The position numbers and the translations under genes were made by a program. DNA of 64,000 nt from Arthrobacter sp. AFG20. GTDB taxonomy: Bacteria; Actinomycetota; Actinomycetes; Actinomycetales; Micrococcaceae. The notes under the pieces are model-generated. The model was not told the origin of the DNA. It did not search any database and worked only from the letters and a program-made list of their open reading frames with translations. The stretch is taken from contig NZ_PJMC01000015.1 of assembly GCF_002892795.1 (NCBI RefSeq), positions 1 through 64,000 of the forward strand. Direction: 5' to 3'. Below, piece after piece: positions 32,174-39,967 of this stretch. Numbering within the stretch: position 1 is the stretch's first letter; the number at the start of each line of letters is the position of its first letter.

Positions 32174-33058
32174 ATGTCAGCCATCGCGATCATGGGTATC
32201 GGGTCGATTATTGGTGCCTTCGCCCTCATGGCGTGGACCTTTATCGCGTCGACCGTTCCAGGCAAGGAATCGATCCAGGAAAACCTCTCACGCGGTCTGA
32301 CCGTAACCAAGCAGCCAGCCAACGCACGGGGCAATCTGCTCGAATCATTCGCCGGACGTTTCACGCCCAAACGCTTGGTGGCCAACCTGGACCGCCAGCT
32401 TGCCCTCGCAGGCCGGCCTCCGGCATGGCCGCTGAAGCGACTAATGGCTGGCAAATTTGTGGCCGCCGGACTCGCCATAGTCTTTGGGCTGTTACTGCTG
32501 CAAGGCGATCCCAGCGCTAAGAACATGTGGATCGCGGGCGCCGTCACAGTCGTGGCCTACTTCGTCCCCGATTTACTCATTTACAGCCGTGGCCAGGAGC
32601 GTCAGGCGGCCATCGCGCTGGAATTGCCCGATACGCTGGACCAGATGACCATCGCGGTGGAAGCCGGACTGGGCTTTGACGCCGCCATGGCACGCACGGG
32701 ACACAATGGCAAAGGACCCTTGGCAGCCGAGCTCGTCCGGACCCTTCAGGACATGCAAATCGGCATGTCACGCCGCGAGGCCTACATGGCCCTCGTTGAC
32801 CGTACAGGAGCCCCGGATCTTCGCCGGTTCGTAAACGCCATCCTGCAGGCCGATAAATACGGTATTTCCATCTCCGCCGTTCTGCGGACGCAGGCCAACG
32901 AGATGCGCAGCAAGCGCCGGCAAAGGGCCGAAGAGAAGGCCATGAAGATACCTGTCAAAGTTCTCTTCCCGCTCATGGTCTGTATCCTGCCCGTTCTCTT
33001 CATTGCCATGCTCGGACCTGCAGCTATCAGCGTAATCAACACCTTGAGCGGCATGTGA
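32174..33058 (+). CDS. tadC: TadC inner-membrane platform protein, cluster 2
   Basis: 294 residues, T2SSF type: LPDTLDQMTIAVEAGLGFDAAMART, FVNAILQADKYGISISAVLRTQANEMR and a C-terminal helix pair ending INTLSGM. ATG 32174 preceded by GGAGAAAGAAGCAG. Last gene of pilus operon 2. Confidence 0.92.
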   Translation: MSAIAIMGIGSIIGAFALMAWTFIASTVPGKESIQENLSRGLTVTKQPANARGNLLESFAGRFTPKRLVANLDRQLALAGRPPAWPLKRLMAGKFVAAGLAIVFGLLLLQGDPSAKNMWIAGAVTVVAYFVPDLLIYSRGQERQAAIALELPDTLDQMTIAVEAGLGFDAAMARTGHNGKGPLAAELVRTLQDMQIGMSRREAYMALVDRTGAPDLRRFVNAILQADKYGISISAVLRTQANEMRSKRRQRAEEKAMKIPVKVLFPLMVCILPVLFIAMLGPAAISVINTLSGM

Positions 33059-33400
33059 TGACTCTTCATTCCCGGCCCGTCCGCCAGCCTCTATCAAAGG
33101 GCACCTTCGCCAGCGGATGAAAGTACACCACAGCTGCCTGCTCCCGTGGTAGCCTCAACATCGCCGATCCTCGATCAGTCAAATCTTGCCCGCTTGGCAA
33201 CGCCAACTAGATGGGCCAACCTCCAAGATTTTTGAACGGGACTGGGTCTCTCTCCGGGCGACGCGGTGCGCCCGGCGGGCTGAGACAGCACTGGCTTGTG
33301 GAATCCCCAAGCCTACCCCCCACCACAAGGTACCCGCAGGGTTTCCACAGGATCCAAGCTCAATCAGGGTTTTCCCAACCTCAGAAAGTAGCCTTAAGTC
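33059..33400. other. gene-free stretch after pilus operon 2
   Basis: 342 bp with no supported gene. It must contain the end of operon 2 and the promoter of the Hpt-like gene. The only structure I see is CTTGTGG (33295-33301) opposite CCACAAG (33323-33329), a 7-bp inverted repeat with a C-rich spacer. Short frames here have no family features. Confidence 0.4.
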
Positions 33401-33859
33401 ATGTCCATTTCAGGTTCCGGAGCAGCCGACAGCAGCGCCAGCGGCGTCTGCGTCCCGGCGTCCGGCTCCAGTGGTATGGCTCACAACGAATCGGAGAGTG
33501 CCGCCTTGCCCGTATTAGACCTGGATGTCCTCCACGACCTCGAAGAGGACATGGGCAGCACCGGTGTGGCGCACAACTTTGCAAGGGACTACATCAGGAT
33601 CTGGGACAAGCGCCGAACCTACCTCGAAGCCTCGGTCGAACACGACGACGCTGACGCAGCCATGGACGCCGTCCTCAGCCTGAAGAACTCGGCCATGATG
33701 GTGGGCGCCTCACGGCTGGCCCAGCTGGCGGTAAACCTGGAACGCCTTGTAAAGGGCGGAGACCTGCCCGGTGTCCGCAGGCTGCTGCCATTCGTGGCGC
33801 TTACCGGCGAACAAACCGTCTGCGGCCTCCAGCACGGTTACCTCCCGCCGGAAGCTTGA
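33401..33859 (+). CDS. Hpt-like protein lacking the phosphorylatable histidine
   Basis: 152 residues. From about 38 on it follows the four-helix Hpt pattern: LDLDVLHDLEEDMGS, ARDYIRIWDKRRTYL, DADAAMDAVLSLKNSAMMVGASRL, LAVNLERLVKGGDLPGVRRLL. In active Hpt domains the third block reads AH-x-LKGSA; here it is VLSLKNSA, so Leu replaces His and Asn replaces Gly. It therefore cannot relay phosphate in the usual way and may be a docking or anti-activator protein. N-terminal ~35 residues are Ser/Gly/Ala-rich. It lies between the Tad operons and a convergent response regulator. Domain call by pattern only. Confidence 0.7.
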   Translation: MSISGSGAADSSASGVCVPASGSSGMAHNESESAALPVLDLDVLHDLEEDMGSTGVAHNFARDYIRIWDKRRTYLEASVEHDDADAAMDAVLSLKNSAMMVGASRLAQLAVNLERLVKGGDLPGVRRLLPFVALTGEQTVCGLQHGYLPPEA

Positions 33860-33886
33860 GAGCCCAGGAGCCTACGGAAGGCGCCC

Positions 33887-34669
33887 TTACTCAGCCCGCT
33901 TCGGCGCCAGCCGGTACCCGACGCCGCGCACTGTGACCAGCCACCGGGGATCCTGCGGATCCTCCCGGAGCTTGCGGCGAAGGTTGCCGATGTGAACCTC
34001 AACGGCCCGCTCGTCCGCTTCGCTGATGTAAGTGTCCTCGCCGTAGTACTCGCCCCGCACTACCCTCACCAGGTCGGCCCGAGAGCGCACCGCGCCCGTT
34101 CCCTTCAGCAGCTCGTGCAGCAGGTCGAATTCGCTCCGGGTCAGCCCTAGGGGCGTGCCGCGCAGGGCCACGGTCCGGGTTTCGGTATCGAGAGCTAGCC
34201 CGTTGTGAAGCAGTACGCTGCCACGGCGTGAACTGGAGGAGCCAAGCGATCCGGACTCCGCAACAGCGGAGGAGGACGGCGCATCATCACCAGAAGAAAC
34301 CCGGGGCCTGCGCAGCATCGCCGTTATCCGGGCCCGCAGCTCCCGCGGCCGGAAGGGCTTGACGATGTAGTCGTCGGCACCGCCCTGGAGTGCCGTGATG
34401 GTGTCAAGCTCCTCATCCCGGCCGGTAAGCATCACAACGTAGGCGTCACTGAACTGCCGGATGCGCCGAAGGACTTCAAAGCCGTCAATGTCCGGAAGGC
34501 CGACGTCGAGGGTTATGACGTTTGCCTGGCGCTGCCTGGCCACATCAACCCCGTCACGGCCGGTCCCTGCCGAATGCACCTCAAAACCAGCCTGCTGCAA
34601 AACCGCGTCGAGGAGATTCCTGACGTCATCGTCGTCCTCGATAACCACGGCAACACCAAGTTCGCCCAC
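33887..34669 (-). CDS. OmpR-type response regulator
   Basis: 260 residues. Receiver domain with acidic pocket VIEDDDDV, phospho-acceptor Asp in VITLDVGLPDIDGFEVL, switch Thr in VMLTGRDEE and Lys in YIVKPFRPRELRAR. A Ser-rich linker leads to a winged-helix Trans_reg_C domain (LTRSEFDLLHELL, VEVHIGNLRRKLREDP, WLVTVRGVGYRL). GTG 34669 is chosen because AGAGG lies 5 nt before it. Convergent with the Hpt-like gene and divergent from the kinase gene; it is the natural partner of that kinase. A paralogue lies at 38991-39887. Confidence 0.92.
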   Translation of the reverse strand: MGELGVAVVIEDDDDVRNLLDAVLQQAGFEVHSAGTGRDGVDVARQRQANVITLDVGLPDIDGFEVLRRIRQFSDAYVVMLTGRDEELDTITALQGGADDYIVKPFRPRELRARITAMLRRPRVSSGDDAPSSSAVAESGSLGSSSSRRGSVLLHNGLALDTETRTVALRGTPLGLTRSEFDLLHELLKGTGAVRSRADLVRVVRGEYYGEDTYISEADERAVEVHIGNLRRKLREDPQDPRWLVTVRGVGYRLAPKRAE

Positions 34670-34845
34670 CACTACCTCTATCCAGGTAAAAACCACCGCA
34701 CAGCCCAGCGCAACGCGGTAACCGTTACCAGATTACCTACGCTACAACGTAGAGAGGCCGAAAGTCCGAAAATTGCGGATATCTTTTAGCCGCACACCGG
34801 ACACTGGTGCCGTCCCCTCCAAATAGCGAAGAATAGGTGTGCATA

Positions 34846-34929
34846 ATGGGCATCATGTCTTCGTATAACCACGAGCGGTCCTTGAATTCGGAAGAGCAGG
34901 CCAATACCGGGCGCAGCCGCGTTGGGTGA
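34846..34929 (+). CDS. possible 27-codon leader ORF before the kinase
   Basis: ATG 34846 opens a frame MGIMSSYNHERSLNSEEQAN... ending TGA at 34927-34929, overlapping the TTG (34922) proposed as kinase start in another frame. It could couple kinase translation to its own, or be chance. AATAGGTGTGCATA upstream gives only a weak SD. No similarity recognised. Confidence 0.25.
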   Translation: MGIMSSYNHERSLNSEEQANTGRSRVG

Positions 34930-36589
34930 GCACGTGCTGGTCCGCGACACGGACCGATTCTTCCGCCGCCTGCAGCCCCGCATCCAGGTGGCGCTCTGCC
35001 AGCTCCCGGTAACGGTCATCCTCGCCGCGCTGGCAATTGCCGCGCCCGCAGTGTGGCCCACACTGATCGAGAGCCCAGTATTCATTGCCGCCATCGTCAT
35101 GATGGTGTCGACGTTTCTCGCCTGCTTTCTGGTTCCCTGGGAACGGCTACCGCCCAACGCCTACTTGGTTATTCCGATACTCGACATGGTGGTCATCGGG
35201 CTCGCCCGCAACGGCGCGGTTCCCGCCGTTGCGGGACTTGGAGTTTTGGCGATATTCCCGGTGATCTGGCTTTCCAGTTCCGACAACTTCCCGCGCACCA
35301 CCATATTCCTGAGCTTTTTCGGCACACTCCTCATCGGCATTCCCACGCTGGTGCAAAAGTTTCCCAAGATTTCACCTTCGGACATTGCCACTGCAATTCT
35401 GCTGCCGCTAATGATGCTGGCCGTATCGCTGGCGATCAGGTTTGCCAGCGCCAACGTCCGCCTGCAGCGCCAGCGGCTGGAAAAGAAGGACGCCGAACTC
35501 CGCGAACTGCTCGTGGAAAGCAGGAACCGCGAACGGCTGCTCAAGACCATCCTGGACACCACGGACGTGGGCATTGTGGCCGTGGATGCAGATGGCCAGA
35601 AGGTTCTGGTCAACGACCAGCAGCAAAGCTTCCGTCAGGCGGCGGCTCCCGCCGGCACGGAGCAGCCGCTGGAAGCCCAGCAGCTCATGTTCGGGCAGGA
35701 CCGGGTAACCCCGCTTCCTTTGGACAAGCGCCCGATCCGCCGTGCCGTTGCCGGGGAGACCTTCGCCGATTACCTGGTGTGGCTGGGCGAGGGACCTTCG
35801 CAGAGGGCGGTCGCCACTGCTGCCCGGATTATCAAGAACGACGACGGCGGGTTCAGTGGTGCGGTCGTCGTCTACAGTGACGTCACGGGCCTGGTGGAAG
35901 CCCTCTCCGCCAAGGAAGAACTGATCTCCAACGTTTCCCACGAGTTCCGCAGTCCCCTGATGTCAGTACTCGGGAACGTGGACCTGGTGCTCGATGAAGC
36001 GGACGCCCTGTCCCCTGACGCTGTGCACCGGCTGGAAGTGGTGCAGCGCAACGCCGAACGGCTGCTCTCCCTCGTCTCCGAGCTTCTGGTGTCGGCGTCG
36101 GCCGTTCTGGCCGTGCATCCCCGTCGGACCGATCTGGCAGGCCTCATCGAGAACAGCATCGGCTCGGTCCAGGCCCAGGCAGACGCCAGCAACGTTTCCC
36201 TCACCACCGACGTTCCGGCGCCCCTCTGGGCGCATGCTGACCCGCTCCGCATCGGCCAGGCGCTGGACAATTTGGTGTCCAATGCCATCAAATACTCGCC
36301 CGACGGCGGCAAAGTCACCGTCAGTGCCCGGCGGAGCGAATCGTGGGTGCAGCTGAAGGTCCAGGACACGGGCATGGGCATCAGCGAAGAAGAAACATCG
36401 CGCATCTTCACGCGATTCTTCCGCACCCAGGCCGCGCGCCAGGCCGCTATTCCCGGGGTAGGGCTGGGCCTGTCCATTACCAAAACCATTGTGGAGCGGC
36501 ACGGCGGGGACATCTCCTGCCAGAGCAAACCCGGTGCGGGCACCACCTTCACCCTCACGCTGCCGGCCGAGGGCGCCCCCGAATCCTGA
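34922..36589 (+). CDS. membrane sensor histidine kinase with PAS domain
   Basis: About 555 residues. The first ~185 hold five or six hydrophobic helices without a large external domain, so it senses within or near the membrane. A PAS domain follows (LLKTILDTTDVGIVAVDADG to VVVYSDVTGL, about 205-320), then the DHp helix with H-box SNVSHEFRSPLMSVLGN and the HATPase domain with N-box QALDNLVSNAIKYSPDG and GVGLGLSITKTIVERHGG. Start is uncertain: TTG 34922 or GTG 34934. Divergent from the OmpR-type regulator at 33887-34669, its likely partner. Confidence 0.9.
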   Translation: MGEHVLVRDTDRFFRRLQPRIQVALCQLPVTVILAALAIAAPAVWPTLIESPVFIAAIVMMVSTFLACFLVPWERLPPNAYLVIPILDMVVIGLARNGAVPAVAGLGVLAIFPVIWLSSSDNFPRTTIFLSFFGTLLIGIPTLVQKFPKISPSDIATAILLPLMMLAVSLAIRFASANVRLQRQRLEKKDAELRELLVESRNRERLLKTILDTTDVGIVAVDADGQKVLVNDQQQSFRQAAAPAGTEQPLEAQQLMFGQDRVTPLPLDKRPIRRAVAGETFADYLVWLGEGPSQRAVATAARIIKNDDGGFSGAVVVYSDVTGLVEALSAKEELISNVSHEFRSPLMSVLGNVDLVLDEADALSPDAVHRLEVVQRNAERLLSLVSELLVSASAVLAVHPRRTDLAGLIENSIGSVQAQADASNVSLTTDVPAPLWAHADPLRIGQALDNLVSNAIKYSPDGGKVTVSARRSESWVQLKVQDTGMGISEEETSRIFTRFFRTQAARQAAIPGVGLGLSITKTIVERHGGDISCQSKPGAGTTFTLTLPAEGAPES

Positions 36590-36671
36590 CGCGGGGTCAG
36601 GCCCCATCCGGTTTTCCACATAGCCCCCGGGCAGCGTCGTTTTTGTCATAGGCCGATGGCATGCTTTGGGT

Positions 36672-38336
36672 ATGGATGACAGTGCGGCTGCGGATGCGTT
36701 GGAGGCGATTAGTGCCTCTGCCGCGGCGCTGGCTGCCAAGCTCCGCAAGGCCGCTGATCCTGGTCCGGCGGGCGTGGATTCGCTGCCGGGTGAGGCGGAA
36801 CCGCCGCAAGATGAGTCAGATCCGCTGGATGCTCAGGCGGATGCGTGCCTGGGCGGGCTGGCCGATGTGGCTGGGATGGAGGCCCGGCTGGCGGCCGTGA
36901 AGGTGCATCTCGCCGCCGGTTTTTCCGCGGCGGAGGAGGCCATGACTCCGCCTGACGCGTCTGCGCAAGACCACACCGTCCGGCAGATGTCCGCGACAGC
37001 TGAGATTGCTGGCGCCCTGACTGTCAGCGAAGGGGCGGCGGATCGACTGCTCGTCGAATCCGCCACACTAACGAGGGACCTTCCGTTGACGCTAGCCGCC
37101 CTACAGGCCGGAACCATGTCCTGGCAGCACGCGCGGGTGATGTGCGACGAAACGGACGGGCTGGATCCGGCCGCGGCCGCTGCTTTTGAGGCGCATTTCC
37201 TGGACCCGGACGCGCCCAACGCGGCTCGGGGTTGCCCAGCGGGAGAGCTGACACCGGCGAGGTTCCGGGCCAAGGCCCGCTATTGGCGGGAGCGGCACCA
37301 CCCGGTCAGCATCGAAACCCGGCACACCAAGAGCGCGAAGGACCGGCGGCTGGAATACGTTCCGGACCGCGACGGCATGGCCTGGCTCTCGGCGTACCTG
37401 CCCGCGGACCAGGCCGCCGGGATTTGGAACCGCGCCACCGCCACGGCACGTGCAATGCAGGGCCCCACCGAATCCCGAACCCTAACCCAGCTCCGCGTAG
37501 ATGTCGCGTCGGGTTGGATGCTCACGGCAGGCCGCGGGGTGGACGGCGAGGCCTCAGGTTCTACGCCAAGCGGCGATGTGCCGTCCCCGGCAGCGCAGGT
37601 CCTGGTGACCGTTCCGGTGTTCTCACTGCTCGGACTGACGGAGGAACCGGCCACCCTGGACGGTTATGGTCCCATCCCGCCGTCCATGGCCCGCCGTCTC
37701 GTCGCCGACGGCGGGACGTCATTCCTTCGGGTCCTCACAGACCCCCGCGACGGTGCGCCGCTGGAGATCGGACGGACCAGCTACCGGTTGACGAAGCCGA
37801 TGCGCCAATGGCTGCGGCTCCGCGACGCGAAATGCACGTTCCCGAACTGCAACAACCACTCCTTGGACAACGACGCCGACCACATCCTCGCCTGGGCCGA
37901 CGGCGGCGGAACCGGCGTCACCAATCTTGGCCAGCCCTGCCCCAAGCACCACCGACTGAAACACTCCACAGCGTGGAGACCGGCCGGCGCCACCGCCAAC
38001 GAATCGCCCGGCTGGATCTCACCCAGGGGACGCTCCTACCAGGCCGAACACCAGGACTGGGAACCACCCGAGTGGCCAGAACCGCTGCTGGCTCTACAGT
38101 CTGGCCAGGACTGGCCGCTGCCGCCCGACCGGCCCGAGCCGCCGGAATGGCCCATACCACCAGGCTTGCCCGAGCCGCCGGACTTTTCCGACGCCACCGT
38201 CGGCTTCGAGGGCTGCGTCACTCCCGAGGACGTCATCGACCCCGGCAGCTTCGACAGCCACGAGGCCTTCGAAGGCCCGGAACCACAACTGCCACTGGAT
38301 CCGTGGCCCGACTGGGCATCGCCCACAGCAGCATAG
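36672..38336 (+). CDS. 13E12-type (DUF222) HNH nuclease protein
   Basis: 554 residues. Alpha-helical Ala-rich DUF222 region (about 60-300) followed by a C-terminal HNH domain: CTFPNCNNHSLDNDADHI, WADGGGTGVTN and CPKHHRLKH provide the DH, N and H of the nuclease and the zinc cysteines. The last ~100 residues are repeats rich in Pro, Glu and Trp (PEWPEP, PEPPEWPIPPG). Members are typically multicopy in actinobacterial genomes and behave like selfish or recombination-associated elements. ATG 36672; no clear SD. Function unknown. Confidence 0.88.
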   Translation: MDDSAAADALEAISASAAALAAKLRKAADPGPAGVDSLPGEAEPPQDESDPLDAQADACLGGLADVAGMEARLAAVKVHLAAGFSAAEEAMTPPDASAQDHTVRQMSATAEIAGALTVSEGAADRLLVESATLTRDLPLTLAALQAGTMSWQHARVMCDETDGLDPAAAAAFEAHFLDPDAPNAARGCPAGELTPARFRAKARYWRERHHPVSIETRHTKSAKDRRLEYVPDRDGMAWLSAYLPADQAAGIWNRATATARAMQGPTESRTLTQLRVDVASGWMLTAGRGVDGEASGSTPSGDVPSPAAQVLVTVPVFSLLGLTEEPATLDGYGPIPPSMARRLVADGGTSFLRVLTDPRDGAPLEIGRTSYRLTKPMRQWLRLRDAKCTFPNCNNHSLDNDADHILAWADGGGTGVTNLGQPCPKHHRLKHSTAWRPAGATANESPGWISPRGRSYQAEHQDWEPPEWPEPLLALQSGQDWPLPPDRPEPPEWPIPPGLPEPPDFSDATVGFEGCVTPEDVIDPGSFDSHEAFEGPEPQLPLDPWPDWASPTAA

Positions 38337-38340
38337 AATC

Positions 38341-38362
38341 GCACGTCAATATGGAGACGTGC
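38341..38362. terminator. bidirectional hairpin between convergent genes
   Basis: GCACGTC (38341-38347) and GACGTGC (38356-38362) with an 8-nt loop fill the 27-bp gap between the HNH gene and the convergent HATPase gene. Confidence 0.6.
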
Positions 38363-38363
38363 C

Positions 38364-38849
38364 CTAATCCAACGGCAGGGTCACCGTGACGGACGTTCCC
38401 GCGGCGGGAGCCGACTCTATCGCCATCTTGCCTCCCGCAGAACCGACGGCAAGGCGCATGAGCCTCAGCCCCATGCCCGAGTGCCTGCCGTGCGTGGCAG
38501 CCTCAACGTCAAAGCCGCCGCCGTCGTCGGTAACGCGGAGCTGGACCGCATGGTTGTCCCCGGAACGGCAGACGCAGCAAAGCCGGACGGTCACGGAGGA
38601 CGCGTCGGCATATTTATGGATGTTGCTCAGGAGCTCCTGCGCCGCCCGGTAGAGCAGCGTGCCGGACTTCCTGTCCACTTCCATTCCATGATGAGGCGCC
38701 TCGAGGTGCACGGCGATCCCACGTTCGCGCAGCGGGAGGGCCAAACGGTCAATCGCCCCCGCGACGCCAAGCACGTAGAAATCGACCGGATGCGTATCGG
38801 TAAGAACGCCACGGACTGCGACGACGTCGTCGCTTGTTAGTGATTTCAT
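38364..38849 (-). CDS. stand-alone HATPase domain protein (kinase C-terminus without DHp)
   Basis: 161 residues corresponding to the end of a NarL-family histidine kinase: linker HPVDFYVLGVAGAIDRLALPLRERGI, N-box YRAAQELLSNIHKYADASS, G1 VTDDGGGFD and G2 HSGMGLRLM. There is no dimerisation/phospho-acceptor helix, and a stop codon lies directly upstream of the ATG in frame, so it is not the tail of a longer gene here. It may be an ATP-binding half of a split kinase, an anti-sigma-like kinase, or a remnant. It follows a response regulator on the same strand (141-bp gap). Confidence 0.75.
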   Translation of the reverse strand: MKSLTSDDVVAVRGVLTDTHPVDFYVLGVAGAIDRLALPLRERGIAVHLEAPHHGMEVDRKSGTLLYRAAQELLSNIHKYADASSVTVRLCCVCRSGDNHAVQLRVTDDGGGFDVEAATHGRHSGMGLRLMRLAVGSAGGKMAIESAPAAGTSVTVTLPLD

Positions 38850-38990
38850 GCCTTAACCGTGCGCCCCGTGCCTTGTTATTTTCTTGTAACCTTGGCGGCG
38901 TGTCCCCCGTTTGCAGGGGCGCATTCTGAGCGTCCTGGAAAGCAATGGCGCAGCTGCGCCCTGACCTGCGGCTACGTCCGGACGACGGCC

Positions 38991-39887
38991 CTACGCCAGG
39001 GTGTAGCCGGACCCGCGGACAGTCTTCAGCCAGCGGGGCTGCCTCGCGTCGTCCCCCAATTTGCGGCGCAGGTTGCCGACGTGGGTTTCGATAATCCGGC
39101 CAGGGTCCCGCGCACCGGCCTTGCCTCCGGCCATGGCTCCTGCTTCCCGCTTCGCGAGACCCAAAAGCCCGACGAGTTCCGATTTGGTGACGACGCCGCT
39201 GCCGCGCTGCAGCAGGATGAACAGGAGGTCGAACTCGGTACGGGTCAGCTGCAGGGCACGGCCGCGGAGTGTGGCGGCCCGCGTTGCGCTGTTGATCTCC
39301 AGCCCGTTGTGCTCGAAGGCCTGGGCTGCTGGAAAGCCCTGCGCTAATCCAAGGCCCTGCGCTGCTGGAAGGCCGTTCGCTGCTGGAAGGCCGGACGCTA
39401 CTGCAAGGCCGCCGGCCGGAGCGGGTGCAGGCATGGTCTTCGCCTTGGCCGAGGCCCGCAGCCGCGGTGAAATCAGCGGCGCTTCCCGCGGCGTCACGAT
39501 CGGCGGGACCGTCAGTTGCCGCGGCCGGCGCAACATGCCGTCAACACGGGCCCGCAGCTCCCGGGGCCGGATGGGTTTGACCATGTAGTCGTCAGCCCCG
39601 GCATCGAAGCCCTTCAAGGTCGCTCCAAGGCCGCTTCGCGCGGTGATGATCAGGATGTAGGTGTGGCTGAATTCGCGGATGCGCCCCAGCACCTCATAGC
39701 CGTCGATGTCCGGAAGCACCAGATCCAGCGTGACGGTGTCCGGCTGCTTGGCACGCACCAACGCAAGCCCCGCTTCGCCGGTGGCAGCGCAGTGCACCTC
39801 GAAACCGGCGTCCCCGAGCGTGGTCCGCAAAAGGGACCGGACTTCCTCGTCCCGGTCGATAACGACGACGACGCGACGATCATTCAT
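38991..39887 (-). CDS. OmpR-type response regulator with hexapeptide-repeat linker
   Basis: 298 residues. Receiver: VVIDRDEEVR, phospho-acceptor Asp in VTLDLVLPDIDGYEVL, TARS switch and YMVKPIRPRELRAR; winged helix: LTRTEFDLLFILLQ, IETHVGNLRRKLGDD, WLKTVRGSGYTL. It shares long blocks with the regulator at 33887-34669 (LPDIDG-EVL-RIR-FS, VKP-RPREL), so the two are paralogues. The linker (about 125-195) contains five 6-residue units (GLPAAQ-like) encoded by an 18-bp minisatellite. Located directly downstream of truA, last island gene. Confidence 0.9.
   Translation of the reverse strand: MNDRRVVVVIDRDEEVRSLLRTTLGDAGFEVHCAATGEAGLALVRAKQPDTVTLDLVLPDIDGYEVLGRIREFSHTYILIITARSGLGATLKGFDAGADDYMVKPIRPRELRARVDGMLRRPRQLTVPPIVTPREAPLISPRLRASAKAKTMPAPAPAGGLAVASGLPAANGLPAAQGLGLAQGFPAAQAFEHNGLEINSATRAATLRGRALQLTRTEFDLLFILLQRGSGVVTKSELVGLLGLAKREAGAMAGGKAGARDPGRIIETHVGNLRRKLGDDARQPRWLKTVRGSGYTLA
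39325..39414 (-). repeat. 18-bp minisatellite, five units, inside the regulator linker
   Basis: Units at 39325, 39343, 39361, 39379 and 39397; the two central ones share GCTGCTGGAAGGCCG. Read on the minus strand they encode GLAVAS, GLPAAN, GLPAAQ, GLGLAQ and GFPAAQ. In-frame unit gain or loss would alter linker length without disrupting the protein. Confidence 0.85.
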
Positions 39888-39967
39888 CCCTTACCCCCTG
39901 TAAGGACCGCATGATTAAAGACTGCGTCTCAGCCTACTAGCCGCGGGGCAAAAACCGGGGCAGGGTA

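Noticed and set aside
36590..36671. Mobile-element ends around the DUF222 gene
   Set aside because: I looked for inverted or target-site repeats at both ends of the gene and found none I could defend.
39325..39414. CRISPR-like repeat array
   Set aside because: Units are 18 bp, directly adjacent without spacers and in frame inside a regulator gene.
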